This document shows, piece after piece, positions 37,701-46,500 of a DNA stretch of 64,000 bases. The stretch is from the NCBI RefSeq assembly GCF_000178115.2, contig NC_014828.1, positions 248,001 to 312,000 on the forward strand. Reading direction: 5' to 3'. Position numbers and translations under genes: made by a program. Origin of the DNA: Ethanoligenens harbinense YUAN-3. Lineage in GTDB: Bacteria; Bacillota; Clostridia; Oscillospirales; Ethanoligenentaceae. Numbering within the stretch: the first letter of the stretch is position 1; every line of letters begins with the position of its first letter. The notes beneath the pieces were generated by a model. The model had not been told where the DNA came from. It made no database searches and saw only the letters and a list, made by a program, of their open reading frames with translations.

Positions 37701-40700
37701 CCGCCGCACGACAGCGCGCCGAATACATCATAGACGGACAGATCAAAGCACAGGGAGGAAATGCCGAGAAAAATGTCCCGCTCCGTAACGTGGAACCTAC
37801 GGTTCATATCCAAGACCGTGTTGCAGGCCGACTTGTTGGAAATGATGACGCCCTTGGGCTTGCCCGTGCTTCCGGAAGTGTAGATGAGGTAGGCAACGTC
37901 GTCTGGGACGCAGGCCTCCGGCAAACGGTCGGCTGGATATTGCCCGACGTCGTGCTCTTTATAAAAATCGGTCTCGATCAAAAGGTCGGCACAACTGTTT
38001 TCCAGAATGTAGTCGCACCGCGATTTCGGATAGCCCGGGTCAATCGGAACGTAGGCCGCCCGGCATTTCAGAACGGCCAGAATATTCACGATGGTCTCGA
38101 TTTGCCTTGCCGAAAGGATGCCGACCGTGTTGCCTCGGCTGACCCCGTGACTTTTCAGGTAGTTGGCGAGGCGGTTGCTCCGGGCGTCCAGGTCCCCGTA
38201 GGTGATCCGTTCACCCTCGCAGATCACGGCGGTGGCCTCGGGGCGCGCGGCGGCCTGTTTTTCAAACAGCTCCGCCGGAGAGGCGGGCGCGCAGGCCCAT
38301 TCCGTGTGGTTGTATGCTTCTATGAGCCGCCGGTCGTCCTCGTTCAGCACCGGCGCGTCGATCCTGCCGGCGGCAACCGACTGGATATATGAGATGTAGC
38401 CGTCAAATATTTTTTCGATTTCCTGCGGTTCAAATGCGCTTTCCACATAGTCCCAGTTGAACTGCAGTGCGCCGTCGACTTCCCGTACCTGGTTATCCAG
38501 GACGACCTGAGAGGTCTGGCTGATGGCATACGTGATTTGGCCCAGTTTTCCAATGGAAGAACCGGCGCCTTGATACAGCATACTGGTAAACACGACCGGC
38601 ATGACCGCGGCGTTGGGCGTCCCGTTTTTTTGGGCAAGCTCACCGATAAACTCGACGCCCTCATAAAGCCTGTGCTCCAGTCCTTCCATCATGGTGGACT
38701 GCAGGCGCTGGGCGTTGGCCCAGAAATCCCGGTCAAAATCCAGCTCCGTCGCGAGCAGAATGACCGACGTGAAGTCTCCGACCAGTTGGTCAACCTCCGG
38801 ATGGAGCTGCTTTCGGTTAAAGGTGGCCAGATTGATCGCCAGCGACCGCTGGTTGCAATACAGCGAAAGTATGAACGCGTACGCGCAGCACAGCGCCGCC
38901 GAAAGCGTTACGCCGTGCCGGTGGGCCAGCTCATTTACGCGGTCGGTTTCCTGCTTTGAGAACAGATGTTCCAAACGGCGGAACCGCACATGGCTGATCG
39001 CGGACAGCGCCGTGCGGTATGGCAGCCGCGGAGCATCCGGAAAAAGTTCCAGCCGCTCCAGCCAATATGCTTTGTCGCGGGCATATTCCGGCGAGTCCGC
39101 CTGCCGGGCGAGCGTAATCTGGTAATCCCGGAACGAATACTGGAGCTGCGGAAGGGAGAGGGTTTCGTCTTCATAATATTCGGTTAGCTCGTTGATGATG
39201 ATTTCGAGGCTGACCGCATCGGCAATCAGCATGTCGATGCTGATAAAAAGCAGGTTGGTGTTGTGGTCCATCCGGCAGGCCCGGATCTCAAAAAGCGGCC
39301 ATTCACCGGCAAGGTAAACGCGGTGCGACATGCGGTCGCGCAGGGCCTGGACATGCCGGCCGGCCTCCTCCGCGCCCAAACCCGACAGATCGTCGCAACG
39401 GATGCTGTAGTCCGGGCAGGATTCGAGGAATTTCTGTGTGCCGTCCGGCAGGATGACCGCCCGAAGCATGTCGTGGCGCTCGATCAGCTTGCGCAGCGCC
39501 CGGTTTAGGCGTGGAATATCGCGCTCGGTCCGGATTTCCATGTATGCGTGTGTGGCGATGCCGCCCAGCTCGTACTTTTTTTCTCTGCCGAACAGATAGG
39601 AAGCCTGTACCTTGCTCAGCGGGAACGCCTGGAAATGGTCGCCGTGTCCGGACGGAGGAACCACGGTGTCCGGTTTCTCCGTCCGGACGCCCGCGCCGAC
39701 ATCAATGGCTTTTGCCACATTGTAGATGGTTGGATTGTCCAGAAAGACGGAAAACGCCAGGCTGATTTGAAAATCTTTTTTGATCTCATCCGTCAGGCGG
39801 ACAATGGAGATGGAGTCCATACCCATCTCAAAAAAGTTATCGTACACATTCACGCGGTCAAAACCGAGGGTGCTGTACAGGTATCCAGCGAGCTTCTGCT
39901 CGGTGGGCGTGTACGCATCGGACGATTTTCCGAGCAACTCCGGTGCTCCCTGCACGTTTGCACGCGCAAGGACAGGCCGCACCGTCTGCACAGCCGCGGC
40001 GGCCTCGCGATTCACGTGCCCGCGGTCGATCGTTTCGGAGAGCAGGATGGGCTCTTTCTCCATTAAAAACATGAGTTTGGGGTTGGGTCTGCCGATCAAC
40101 AGCCGGTCAAACGCCCTGTCCCAGACCGCGTCGAAATACGCCAGCGCCGTTTCGGTGGGCAGCGATTCAAAAATTGTATCCATGTTCACATGGTGGCGGA
40201 ACGCCATGCCGGTTTCTTTCCAGGTGCTCCAGTTGATGACCTTTACGACTGCGCTTTTGCCGGCCTTCATCCCCGCGCAGGCATCGAGAAACGCATTCGC
40301 CGCGATGTAGCCCGCCTGTCCGGGTGCCGGCAACACTGTGGCAATCGACGAAAAGAACAGGCAAAAGTCCAGCGGTTCGTCCTGAACGGCGTGCAGCAGG
40401 TTCATGGCACCGGATACCTTGGGCTTGAGTACACTGAGCGTATTGTGCAGTGTCTCGTCCTCAAGCAGAGCATTGCCGGCGATGCCCGCAGCGTGGATAA
40501 CGCCGTCTAGCCGCCCAAACGCCGACTTGACGCGGCTCAGGCAGGCCCGTACTGCCGCCGGGTCGGAAACATCCATGCACTCCGTCAGGACATGCGCACC
40601 GGTTCGTTCCAGCGCCCGGATGCGTCTGATCTTTTCGCCGGGCGCGCCGGTGTCCGGGTGCTCCGCCAGTGCATCCCATTCCGAACGGTTCGGCAAAGCC

Positions 40701-43444
40701 GTTCGCCCAGCCAGAATAAGCACGATGCGCTTCTTTTCGGCAAGAAAGCGTGCCATTTCCAGGCCGATCCCACCGGTGCCGCCTGTGATCAGATAGACGC
40801 CGCCGTCCCGGATCTGCATACCGGAGGCCGGGTACCGCTCGGGGGCGCTTTCCGTCAACTGTTCCGCGTAGCGCCTGCCGCCGCGGTAGGCAATGACCGG
40901 CAACTCATCCGGGGCCGCCATTTCCTCCAGCAGCCTGGTGGTGTCAAAATCCGTGTCGGCATCGATGGCACGGCAGCGGATGTTCCGATATTCCCGCTCC
41001 ACCCCTTTCAGGAATCCGAAAAGCGGTGCGTTCTGCGGGTGCCGATACGGTTCGTCCCCGGTGACGGGATAAACATAGTCGCCCAGTAAGAGCAGTTGAA
41101 CGGCCGCTTCCCGCCCGATGGCCTGCACCAGGCTCAGCAGAACAGACAGGCCGGCCGCCTGTGCTGTGTCGTCTTCCGGCGGGGAAAGGAGCAGCAGGAT
41201 ATGGGAGGGTGCGGTCTCCCTGAAAATCGTTTCATAACGCGCGCGGTCGCCGGGTGCCGCGAAAAGGTGGTTGGCAGACGTTTTCTCCGCCTGCTGCGCC
41301 CCGTCGCCCCGCACGATCAGGGTGACCGTCTTCCCGGCGTCAGACAAATCCCGCACGATCTGCTGTGCCGCCGGGCTTTCTTCCCGTGCGAACACCAGGA
41401 CGGCGCTGCCGGCCTGCGCGGTCGGCGCGATGGGCTTTGGCGTCCACCGCACGGAGAAAAAACCGTCGCTGTGGCTTTTGGCCTGTGGATTCGCCGGGAT
41501 CCAGCACGGGCGGCCGTCGAAACAATAGGCGGGCAACGGGATTTTCCGGCGGGCGTCCTCCGGATAAAGCGGACGCCAGTCGATGTGGGCACCTTGTACG
41601 TACAGCTCGCAAAGCTGCCGGTAGAGCACGGCGCCGTTTTCCTGGCCGGGTTCGGCCGCCAGGCGCTCCACGAGCACCCGGCCAAGTTCGTCCTGCCGCG
41701 CTATTTCCGCTTCGGTCACCGTACCCGCGTCGTGTACGCCCGCGGGTACAAGCTGATGATAGCCGTAAAACAAGCCGCTGTCCGGCACGGACCCCGGCGC
41801 GCCGGCGGATATGCGATCCATTTTTCGCAGCAGATCCCGCATGTCGTCCGCGAGCAGAGCAATTCGGTACCCGTAATGTCCACGCCCGACGTTGGAGGTG
41901 TAGCAGGCCGCGTCGAACGGAGCCGTTCCGTCCGCAAAGAAGCGCCGGTAGCTGTCCAGCAGTGCGGAAAGGGAGGCACGGCTCTTGGCCGACAGGGTGA
42001 AAACGCGGGGGCCTTCGGTCGCCCCGCACGCAACAGCGACGGGTTCCGGCGCTTCCTCCAGCACGACATGGCAGTTGGTTCCGCTCAATCCAAACGAATT
42101 GATGCCGCAAAGCCGTTTTTCCCCGGTTTCCACATTCCAGTCACGCAGCTTCGTGTTCACATACACCGGCCCGCCGCAAAACCCGACCGTGCGGTTCGGG
42201 TGCTGGAAGTGGAGGCTTGGGGGGATCTGTTGGTGCCGGAGGGCCAGAATGCCGGCGATCAGGTTTGCAACGCCGGAGCATTCAAACAAGTGGCCTACGT
42301 TCGGTTTAACGGAGCCGATGGCGCAAAACTGCTTTTTGTCGGTATAGCGCCGAAAGGCGGCGCGGATCCCCTTGAGCTCCACAGGGTCGCCGAGCCTGGT
42401 GCCGGTGCCGTGCGAAACAATATAATCCAGCGCTTCCGGATTGATGCCGGCGTTTTGCCACGCCGCCGCGAGCACCTCCGCCTGCGCCTCCGGGTTGGGT
42501 GCGGTGATGCCGATGGTGCTGCCGTCCTGGTTGATGGCGCTGCCCTTGACGACCGCGTAAACGTGGTCGCCGTCCGACACGGCCTTTTCCAGCGGCTTGA
42601 GGAAAACAACGGCCACGCCCTCGCCCATGCAGGCGCCGTCCGCCTGATCGTCAAACGTCCGCGTGCGTCCGCTTTCGGTCTCCACGCCGACCCGGTAAGA
42701 TTCGTGGTTCACCGGCACGAGTTGCAGCTTGATGCCGCCGGCCAGCGCCTGCTCGCAGTCCCCGTTCAGGATAGCCCGGCAGGCGGTGTGGATGCACACC
42801 AGCGACGACGAGCAGGCGGTGTCGATTACCATCGTCGGGCCCTTCAGGTTGAGCAGATACGCGATGCGGCTGGGCAACTCGGCCGACAGGTTGTTGATGA
42901 TCGACTGCGGGATCAGGTCGGGCCGTTCATGGAAAATGATGTTCTGATAGCTGTCCTTCAGCACGTTTGCGTAGCCGATGTAGACGCCGGTCTTCGTGTT
43001 GTCCAGTTGCGTGCCGCCATACCCGGCGTCCTCCATGGCCTCCACGGCGGTTTGCAGCAGCAGCCTCTGGTTGGGGTCCATCAGTTCCGCTTCCCTGGGG
43101 GAGATATGAAAAAACGAATCGTCGAACCGGTCGATGTGGCCGAGAAATCCACCCGACTGATAATCCGGCTCGTCCAGATGGAACACGCTGGAGACATAGT
43201 GTGAAATCTGCGCTTCTCTGTTTTTCGGAAATGCCGTGATGCAGTCCATGCCGTTTTGCAGAACGTTCCAGAATGCGTCCGGGGTATCGGCATGGGGAAA
43301 ATGCAGCGCCATGCCGATGACGGCAATTGCCCGGCTCCGGATTTTCTCCTCGGTGCGAAGCTGCTTCAAAAGCAAGGCCGCGCTGCCCTTGTCAATTTTG
43401 CCATCCTTTATCATCTGCGCAATTTGCTTATAGATTTCCTTCAT
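31724..43444 (-). CDS. hybrid PKS-NRPS: KS-KR-ACP-Cy-A(Cys)-PCP-Cy-A(Cys)[Ox]-PCP-halfC
   Basis: A megasynthase of 3,906 residues. Order: N-terminal docking helices (1-35); KS with Cys211 in DTACSSSL; AT-less linker; KR (nucleotide loop GGTGGIG at 888); ACP (Ser1211 in MGMDSIS); heterocyclisation domain 1 (DMLIADAVS, Asp1404); adenylation domain 1 (YTSGSTG at 1855); PCP (Ser2246); heterocyclisation domain 2 (DLLMADGMS, Asp2439); adenylation domain 2 (HTSGSTG at 2894) split by a ~380-residue SagB-like FMN oxidase (NRRSVRDYD at 3159) between the N278 and S301 pocket positions; PCP (Ser3666); and a C-terminal half-condensation domain. Both A domains give pocket code D-L-Y-N-L-S-L-I-W, the known cysteine code. 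The expected chemistry is one beta-hydroxy extension, then two Cys-derived thiazolines, one oxidised to thiazole. GGGAGGG precedes the ATG. No release domain is present. Confidence 0.93.
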   Translation of the reverse strand: MKEIYKQIAQMIKDGKIDKGSAALLLKQLRTEEKIRSRAIAVIGMALHFPHADTPDAFWNVLQNGMDCITAFPKNREAQISHYVSSVFHLDEPDYQSGGFLGHIDRFDDSFFHISPREAELMDPNQRLLLQTAVEAMEDAGYGGTQLDNTKTGVYIGYANVLKDSYQNIIFHERPDLIPQSIINNLSAELPSRIAYLLNLKGPTMVIDTACSSSLVCIHTACRAILNGDCEQALAGGIKLQLVPVNHESYRVGVETESGRTRTFDDQADGACMGEGVAVVFLKPLEKAVSDGDHVYAVVKGSAINQDGSTIGITAPNPEAQAEVLAAAWQNAGINPEALDYIVSHGTGTRLGDPVELKGIRAAFRRYTDKKQFCAIGSVKPNVGHLFECSGVANLIAGILALRHQQIPPSLHFQHPNRTVGFCGGPVYVNTKLRDWNVETGEKRLCGINSFGLSGTNCHVVLEEAPEPVAVACGATEGPRVFTLSAKSRASLSALLDSYRRFFADGTAPFDAACYTSNVGRGHYGYRIALLADDMRDLLRKMDRISAGAPGSVPDSGLFYGYHQLVPAGVHDAGTVTEAEIARQDELGRVLVERLAAEPGQENGAVLYRQLCELYVQGAHIDWRPLYPEDARRKIPLPAYCFDGRPCWIPANPQAKSHSDGFFSVRWTPKPIAPTAQAGSAVLVFAREESPAAQQIVRDLSDAGKTVTLIVRGDGAQQAEKTSANHLFAAPGDRARYETIFRETAPSHILLLLSPPEDDTAQAAGLSVLLSLVQAIGREAAVQLLLLGDYVYPVTGDEPYRHPQNAPLFGFLKGVEREYRNIRCRAIDADTDFDTTRLLEEMAAPDELPVIAYRGGRRYAEQLTESAPERYPASGMQIRDGGVYLITGGTGGIGLEMARFLAEKKRIVLILAGRTALPNRSEWDALAEHPDTGAPGEKIRRIRALERTGAHVLTECMDVSDPAAVRACLSRVKSAFGRLDGVIHAAGIAGNALLEDETLHNTLSVLKPKVSGAMNLLHAVQDEPLDFCLFFSSIATVLPAPGQAGYIAANAFLDACAGMKAGKSAVVKVINWSTWKETGMAFRHHVNMDTIFESLPTETALAYFDAVWDRAFDRLLIGRPNPKLMFLMEKEPILLSETIDRGHVNREAAAAVQTVRPVLARANVQGAPELLGKSSDAYTPTEQKLAGYLYSTLGFDRVNVYDNFFEMGMDSISIVRLTDEIKKDFQISLAFSVFLDNPTIYNVAKAIDVGAGVRTEKPDTVVPPSGHGDHFQAFPLSKVQASYLFGREKKYELGGIATHAYMEIRTERDIPRLNRALRKLIERHDMLRAVILPDGTQKFLESCPDYSIRCDDLSGLGAEEAGRHVQALRDRMSHRVYLAGEWPLFEIRACRMDHNTNLLFISIDMLIADAVSLEIIINELTEYYEDETLSLPQLQYSFRDYQITLARQADSPEYARDKAYWLERLELFPDAPRLPYRTALSAISHVRFRRLEHLFSKQETDRVNELAHRHGVTLSAALCCAYAFILSLYCNQRSLAINLATFNRKQLHPEVDQLVGDFTSVILLATELDFDRDFWANAQRLQSTMMEGLEHRLYEGVEFIGELAQKNGTPNAAVMPVVFTSMLYQGAGSSIGKLGQITYAISQTSQVVLDNQVREVDGALQFNWDYVESAFEPQEIEKIFDGYISYIQSVAAGRIDAPVLNEDDRRLIEAYNHTEWACAPASPAELFEKQAAARPEATAVICEGERITYGDLDARSNRLANYLKSHGVSRGNTVGILSARQIETIVNILAVLKCRAAYVPIDPGYPKSRCDYILENSCADLLIETDFYKEHDVGQYPADRLPEACVPDDVAYLIYTSGSTGKPKGVIISNKSACNTVLDMNRRFHVTERDIFLGISSLCFDLSVYDVFGALSCGGALVMVPDQHDIGHLIETVAQQRVTIWNSVPAIMNLAVEFCENDPDARLSSLRLVLLSGDWIPLKLPDRIRRHAPDAQTISLGGATEGSIWSIYYPIDAVDAGWRSIPYGMPLANQTIYIVSGDGRLCPVATPGEICIGGIGVANGYANNEAQTTASFIAHPQLGRLYKTGDFGILTSAGYVEFLGRRDAQVKINGYRVELSEVEKCIEGLAGVEAAKAVVLQGKGGSHVIGAFVKAGRDVTAQAVQQHAAAHLPRYMVPTTISILEAFPLTFNGKVDVKKLSATVEPEQQTVRETGASNQTEERLIRIFKETLHLEAVGIHTSFFDMGVNSIQIIQIANKIHTVFNKKIAFKDFIDKENISELASLLQDTEQAAEDEVTYRSVAPDLANLNEPFPLTQVQTAYLMGREKIFELGGVSTHGYAEMENALEPDRLNAALEKLIARHPMMRMVILENGMQQILKYVPKYRIEVVDLRGLPDEEKQQRLMDERARMSHYIFDPGKWPLFDLRIYRLENAKNAMFVGYDLLMADGMSIQVISRELMAYYEHPDTDLHPIFFSFRDYVLALEDFKQNSKTYQSDRAYWLEKLEDFPFSPALPLKMPPSEVEQPHFRRLSKVFGQRDWSRIKEFAASQSVTPSSLICSIYAKVLAFWSNSNRFALNLTVFNRYPFHEDVNAVIGDFTSVLLLDISLNPGHTLVETAQQTQKTIMSALQHRHYEGVDFIRDIAKRYNLERKAIMPVVFTSMIFGEMDHPEPYRSKLGKIEMSVSQTSQVYLDNQVSDSGNQLTITWDYVEELFDPDVVAKMFDQYTGMLTQILEGPVTGSIGVDQDAFRQILDYNQTQKPMTETTLAELMERQAALHAEQIAVMCEGISVSYGELSRKSNRIARYLKSKGIARGAFVGVLTARRIESVANILGVLKAGAAYVPINPDYPQKRREYMYDNCGCSLLLVPDTYEEEQLERLDDSAMLDGRPEDVAYVIHTSGSTGNPKGVVISNQAACNTILDINEKFGVSGQDRILGISSMCFDLSVYDLFGAFAAGATLVIVPDQRDIAHLLELVEREKITVWNSVPAIMELAVGQLNRETGAEPPRMVQAAARPSAMAPRENELYYWSPAVHWTERDGHIMAGDYVCPDEMAKLMPAFYFRAQAGATLAELAQLYGAQSDSFPHFLKELTEHRVLVNSILPPDEIFAQQNKMFVNPYAEDIIYNYEANLRFKEEQLNRTVVRGGKPVTFPNRYQYPPSIANRRSVRDYDTERPVPFDTLCAFLSVMHQNVEDRHYQYYYASAGGLYPIDIYLHVKPGRVENLEQGIYYYNPVANSLQLVEPNPTLTEAAHYYTNKKIFKSSAFSVFFLYNAGANMPKYAGKGYFYAILDAGILAATLTHTAELIHLGTCSIGDMMFRKVEADFHLNCNQVWVHTMEVGLKKAENGTAPEMIETITVNRLESGPAEQTVEQKTEETPSFRAGQWDAASLRLVLLSGDWIPLHLAGQIKTACPNAQIISLGGATEASIWSIYYPIRAVKTEWSSIPYGMPLANQTIYIMGLDEELCPIGTPGEIMIGGAGVAEAYINDEQKTQAAFVVHPKLGRLYKTGDYGIFRPEGYVEFLGRKDSQIEIGGHRIELGEITANLEQNPNTAKCVSVPYTDTNGIEQICSYVVLKNAVLISELRAYLKERLPDYMVPARILEVNEIPLTDNGKLNTKALPDPRLFGRETASYEGPSTEIEQKLEAIVAQYVGTGKVSVTDDIFEAVGNSVILIQMHQEIDRMYPGIVKVVDLFNRPTIRQIAAFIQETSAQRHKRRYPPICLPENWFVPKNVAKPCQADIAIRESQYAALARAARHFSTPIGTLVFISFAYALAGMTAQETLHLPGVINRTNQMELFEIDFSGKSSFSELLEDQQAVKIVQTGPFTNRADDWVDKGKYAIVPLVYNKSLLNSNVALSEQYDLCLAFDENSGTRELSAEIRSSRLAPEKLRSLVGVLGKTLELLTKETAL

Positions 43445-43534
43445 CGTGGTCCCTCCCGAATCTGCTTGTCGTGCTCCGGTCCGGCCGCGTCCGTGCATCG
43501 GGCGGTTGGAGTCGGTTTTCCCGGCGGCGGGCGC

Positions 43535-46500
43535 TCACATATTTTCGATCTGTGCAACGATCGCGTCCACGTCGCTGTCGCTGTCTATGCTGTCGATCAG
43601 TTCCAACAGCTTGTCGTCCGGTTTCTCTGCTTCCTGCATTGTCGCCGTCGCCGGCCCGGCGGTTTGGGCCAGATGCGCCGCCATTTTGGAGACGGTGGTA
43701 TAGGCGAAAAAGTCCGCGACCTCCACCTGGCCGGGGAATGCCTCGTCCACTTTCTGGTGCAGCTTTTTCAGCAGGATGGAGTTGCCGCCCAGGTCGAAAA
43801 AGTTGTCGTGGATATCGATTTCCTGATACCCCAGTACCTCACGGAAAATGCCGGTGAGCGTGCCCTCGATGGTACGCGGGTCGGCGGGGTGAGGAGAAGC
43901 GGCCCGCCGACCCGTTTCCGTATGGTCCGGGGCGGCGGCGCGTTCCGTTATTCTCACCATCCGCTGCACTTCTTCGCTCACTTCAAACGGCAGATGGGAG
44001 AACATGGATTTCTCATACCGGTTCTTCCGGTTCAACCGGCCGATCAGCAGGCCGCTTTCGCGGCGCGGCATCAGTTCCCGCATGCATGCCAGCGCGTCGT
44101 TTGGCCGAATCTGCTCGAACCAGCCGTCTACGTTTCTGCTGTAGCCATCCATCATGCGCTGGTTTTCCCACACCACCCAGTCGAACGCCTGGACGGACCG
44201 CGTGCGCCGGCGGCACTGCGCGAAACTGTTCAGAAACTGGTTGGCCGCCGCGTAAGCCGCGAGCCCTGTTTCTCCGATGAACGAAACGCCGGATGAAAAC
44301 AGAAGGAAAAAGTCCAGGTCGTCCCCTTGGGTTAACCGGTCGATGTTCCATGTTCCGAAAACCTTCGGGGCGAGCACCGTTTCAAAATCGGACCGTTCCA
44401 TGTTGACAATCATCCGGTTCCCGGTGATCCCTGCCATGTGGATGACGCCGTTCAGACGGCCGTAAGTCCGCCGGATACGGTCAAAGGCTTCGGCCGCCGC
44501 GCGTTCGTCGGCCACGTCGGCCTGAATGTATTCCGCCGAGGAGCCCAGTGCGCGGATGGCTTCCATGGTTTCCAGCGTCCGCGCTGCTTGGCTGCCGCCC
44601 GCCGCCGGATGGCCGGGATCGATGGGGGAGCGGCCGATCAGAATGAGATGTGTACCGCGCCGGGCGGCGATCCATTTTGCCACATGCGCCGCCAGAGCGC
44701 CGCTGCCGCCGGTGATGACGTAGACCCCACCTTCCCGGAACGGGTCGTTTCCGTTTTCTGTTTTGTGCAGGTGTACCGGCTCCAGCCGCTGGATCAGCCG
44801 TCGATCGTTCCGCAGCGCGACCGCCTGGTCCTTGCCAAACAGGATCTCATCCACCGCGGCTGCCGGCGAAGTGTGCTCGTCCAGGTCGATGACACGGCAT
44901 TTGACGCGGCAGCATTCCTGATTGACCGTTTTGCCCAGGCTGCTATACATGGCGTTTTCCGGGTGCAGCTCCGTTTCCTCTCCGGTGACCTCTTCCGCCC
45001 GGTCTGTAACCACGATAAACTCGGCCTTTTGCGAAACGTCCTGTTTCTCGATCGCTTTGACCAGCGACAGCATCCGATACAACCCGTTCTCTACGGTTTC
45101 TTTCAGCGCGTCGAGTGTTTCCCGCGCCATCCGGCTTTTTTCCGAGGCCCGGAAAAATACGATTTTTTTCCACCGGCCTTCTTGCATTTCCCGCAGGAAA
45201 GCGGTCGAATCCTCCGCAGAGCTTCCGAGGCTGTATTCGCTGTTCGCGCGCTTTTCAAACCGTTTGCAGAAGCGAGTGCTTATGGCGTGTACGCCGCGTT
45301 CTACCAGAGCCGTGCGAATCGCCTCCGCCTGTGCCGATCCGTCCGAGCAGAACAGGACGGGCTGCTTTTGCGCCGTCTCCTGCCGCGCGAGCGCGCGCTC
45401 CCGCCAGGCGAACCGGAAATAGAATTCCCGGTGATCGCCCGACATCAGTTTTGGCCACAGAGGAACGTGTTCGAAAGGATAGACCGGAAGCGAAAGTTTT
45501 TGGAAGCTTCCCCCGGAAAACACATCTGTCCAGTTGATCGTCCGGCCGCTGCAGTACAGCTTGCCGATCCGCTCCAGTTCGGAGCCGCCGCCGTCCAGTC
45601 CGGTCGGTCCGGCTATCCCCGGCGTGTTGCAGAAAAAGGATCCGTCGGCCCGGCCCGACCGGAAGCGGTCCAGCGCCGCGGACAGGGCAGAGACGCTGTC
45701 CACACATGCGGCGAACCGGCAGGCGTACGCTTTCCTGCCGACCGCCGCCGTATAACACAGATTGTCCACGGAGATATTCCGGTGCGCCCGCAAAAAGGCC
45801 AGGTAGTCGTCGCAATACCGTTTCAGCGTGCATTCCGTTTTGGCCGACAGCACGAACAGGCGGAGCGCCGCAGGGACCGCCGCGGGGGCGGGAGAAGGGG
45901 TGGCTTCTTCCAGAAGGACGTGGCAGTTGGTGCCGCTCACGCCGAAAGAATTGACGCCGCACAGCCTGGGATGGTCCGATTCCCATGCCCGGCATTTGGT
46001 GTTGATGTACACGGGGGAATCCATCAGGTCGAGCGCCCGGTTTGGCCGGTTGAAATGGACAAGGGGGGGGAGCTTGCGCCGGGACAGTGCCAGCACCGCC
46101 TCGATCAGGCTGGTGATGCCGGCGCAATCGTACAAGTGGCCGAGCATCGTTTTGACCGAACTAATCGCGCAGAACTGTTTGCGGTCCGTAAAGCGGGCGA
46201 ACGCGTTCGCGATGCCGTCGATTTCGATCGGGTCGCCCAAAGGCGTGCCGGTGCCGTGTGTTTCCAGAAACCCAATCTGCTCCGGATCAATACCGGCTTT
46301 CCGCCAGATTTCGGATAAAAGTGTGCCCTGCGCCTCCGGGCTCGTCACGGTCACCCCCATGGAACGGCCGTTATGATTGACGCCGCTGCCCCGGATGACC
46401 GCGTAAATGTGGTCGCGGTCGCGCACCGCGTCACTCTGCCGCTTGAGAAGCACCGCCGCGACGCCCTCGCCGGTTCCGGAGCCGTCCGCGCCCGCGTCGA

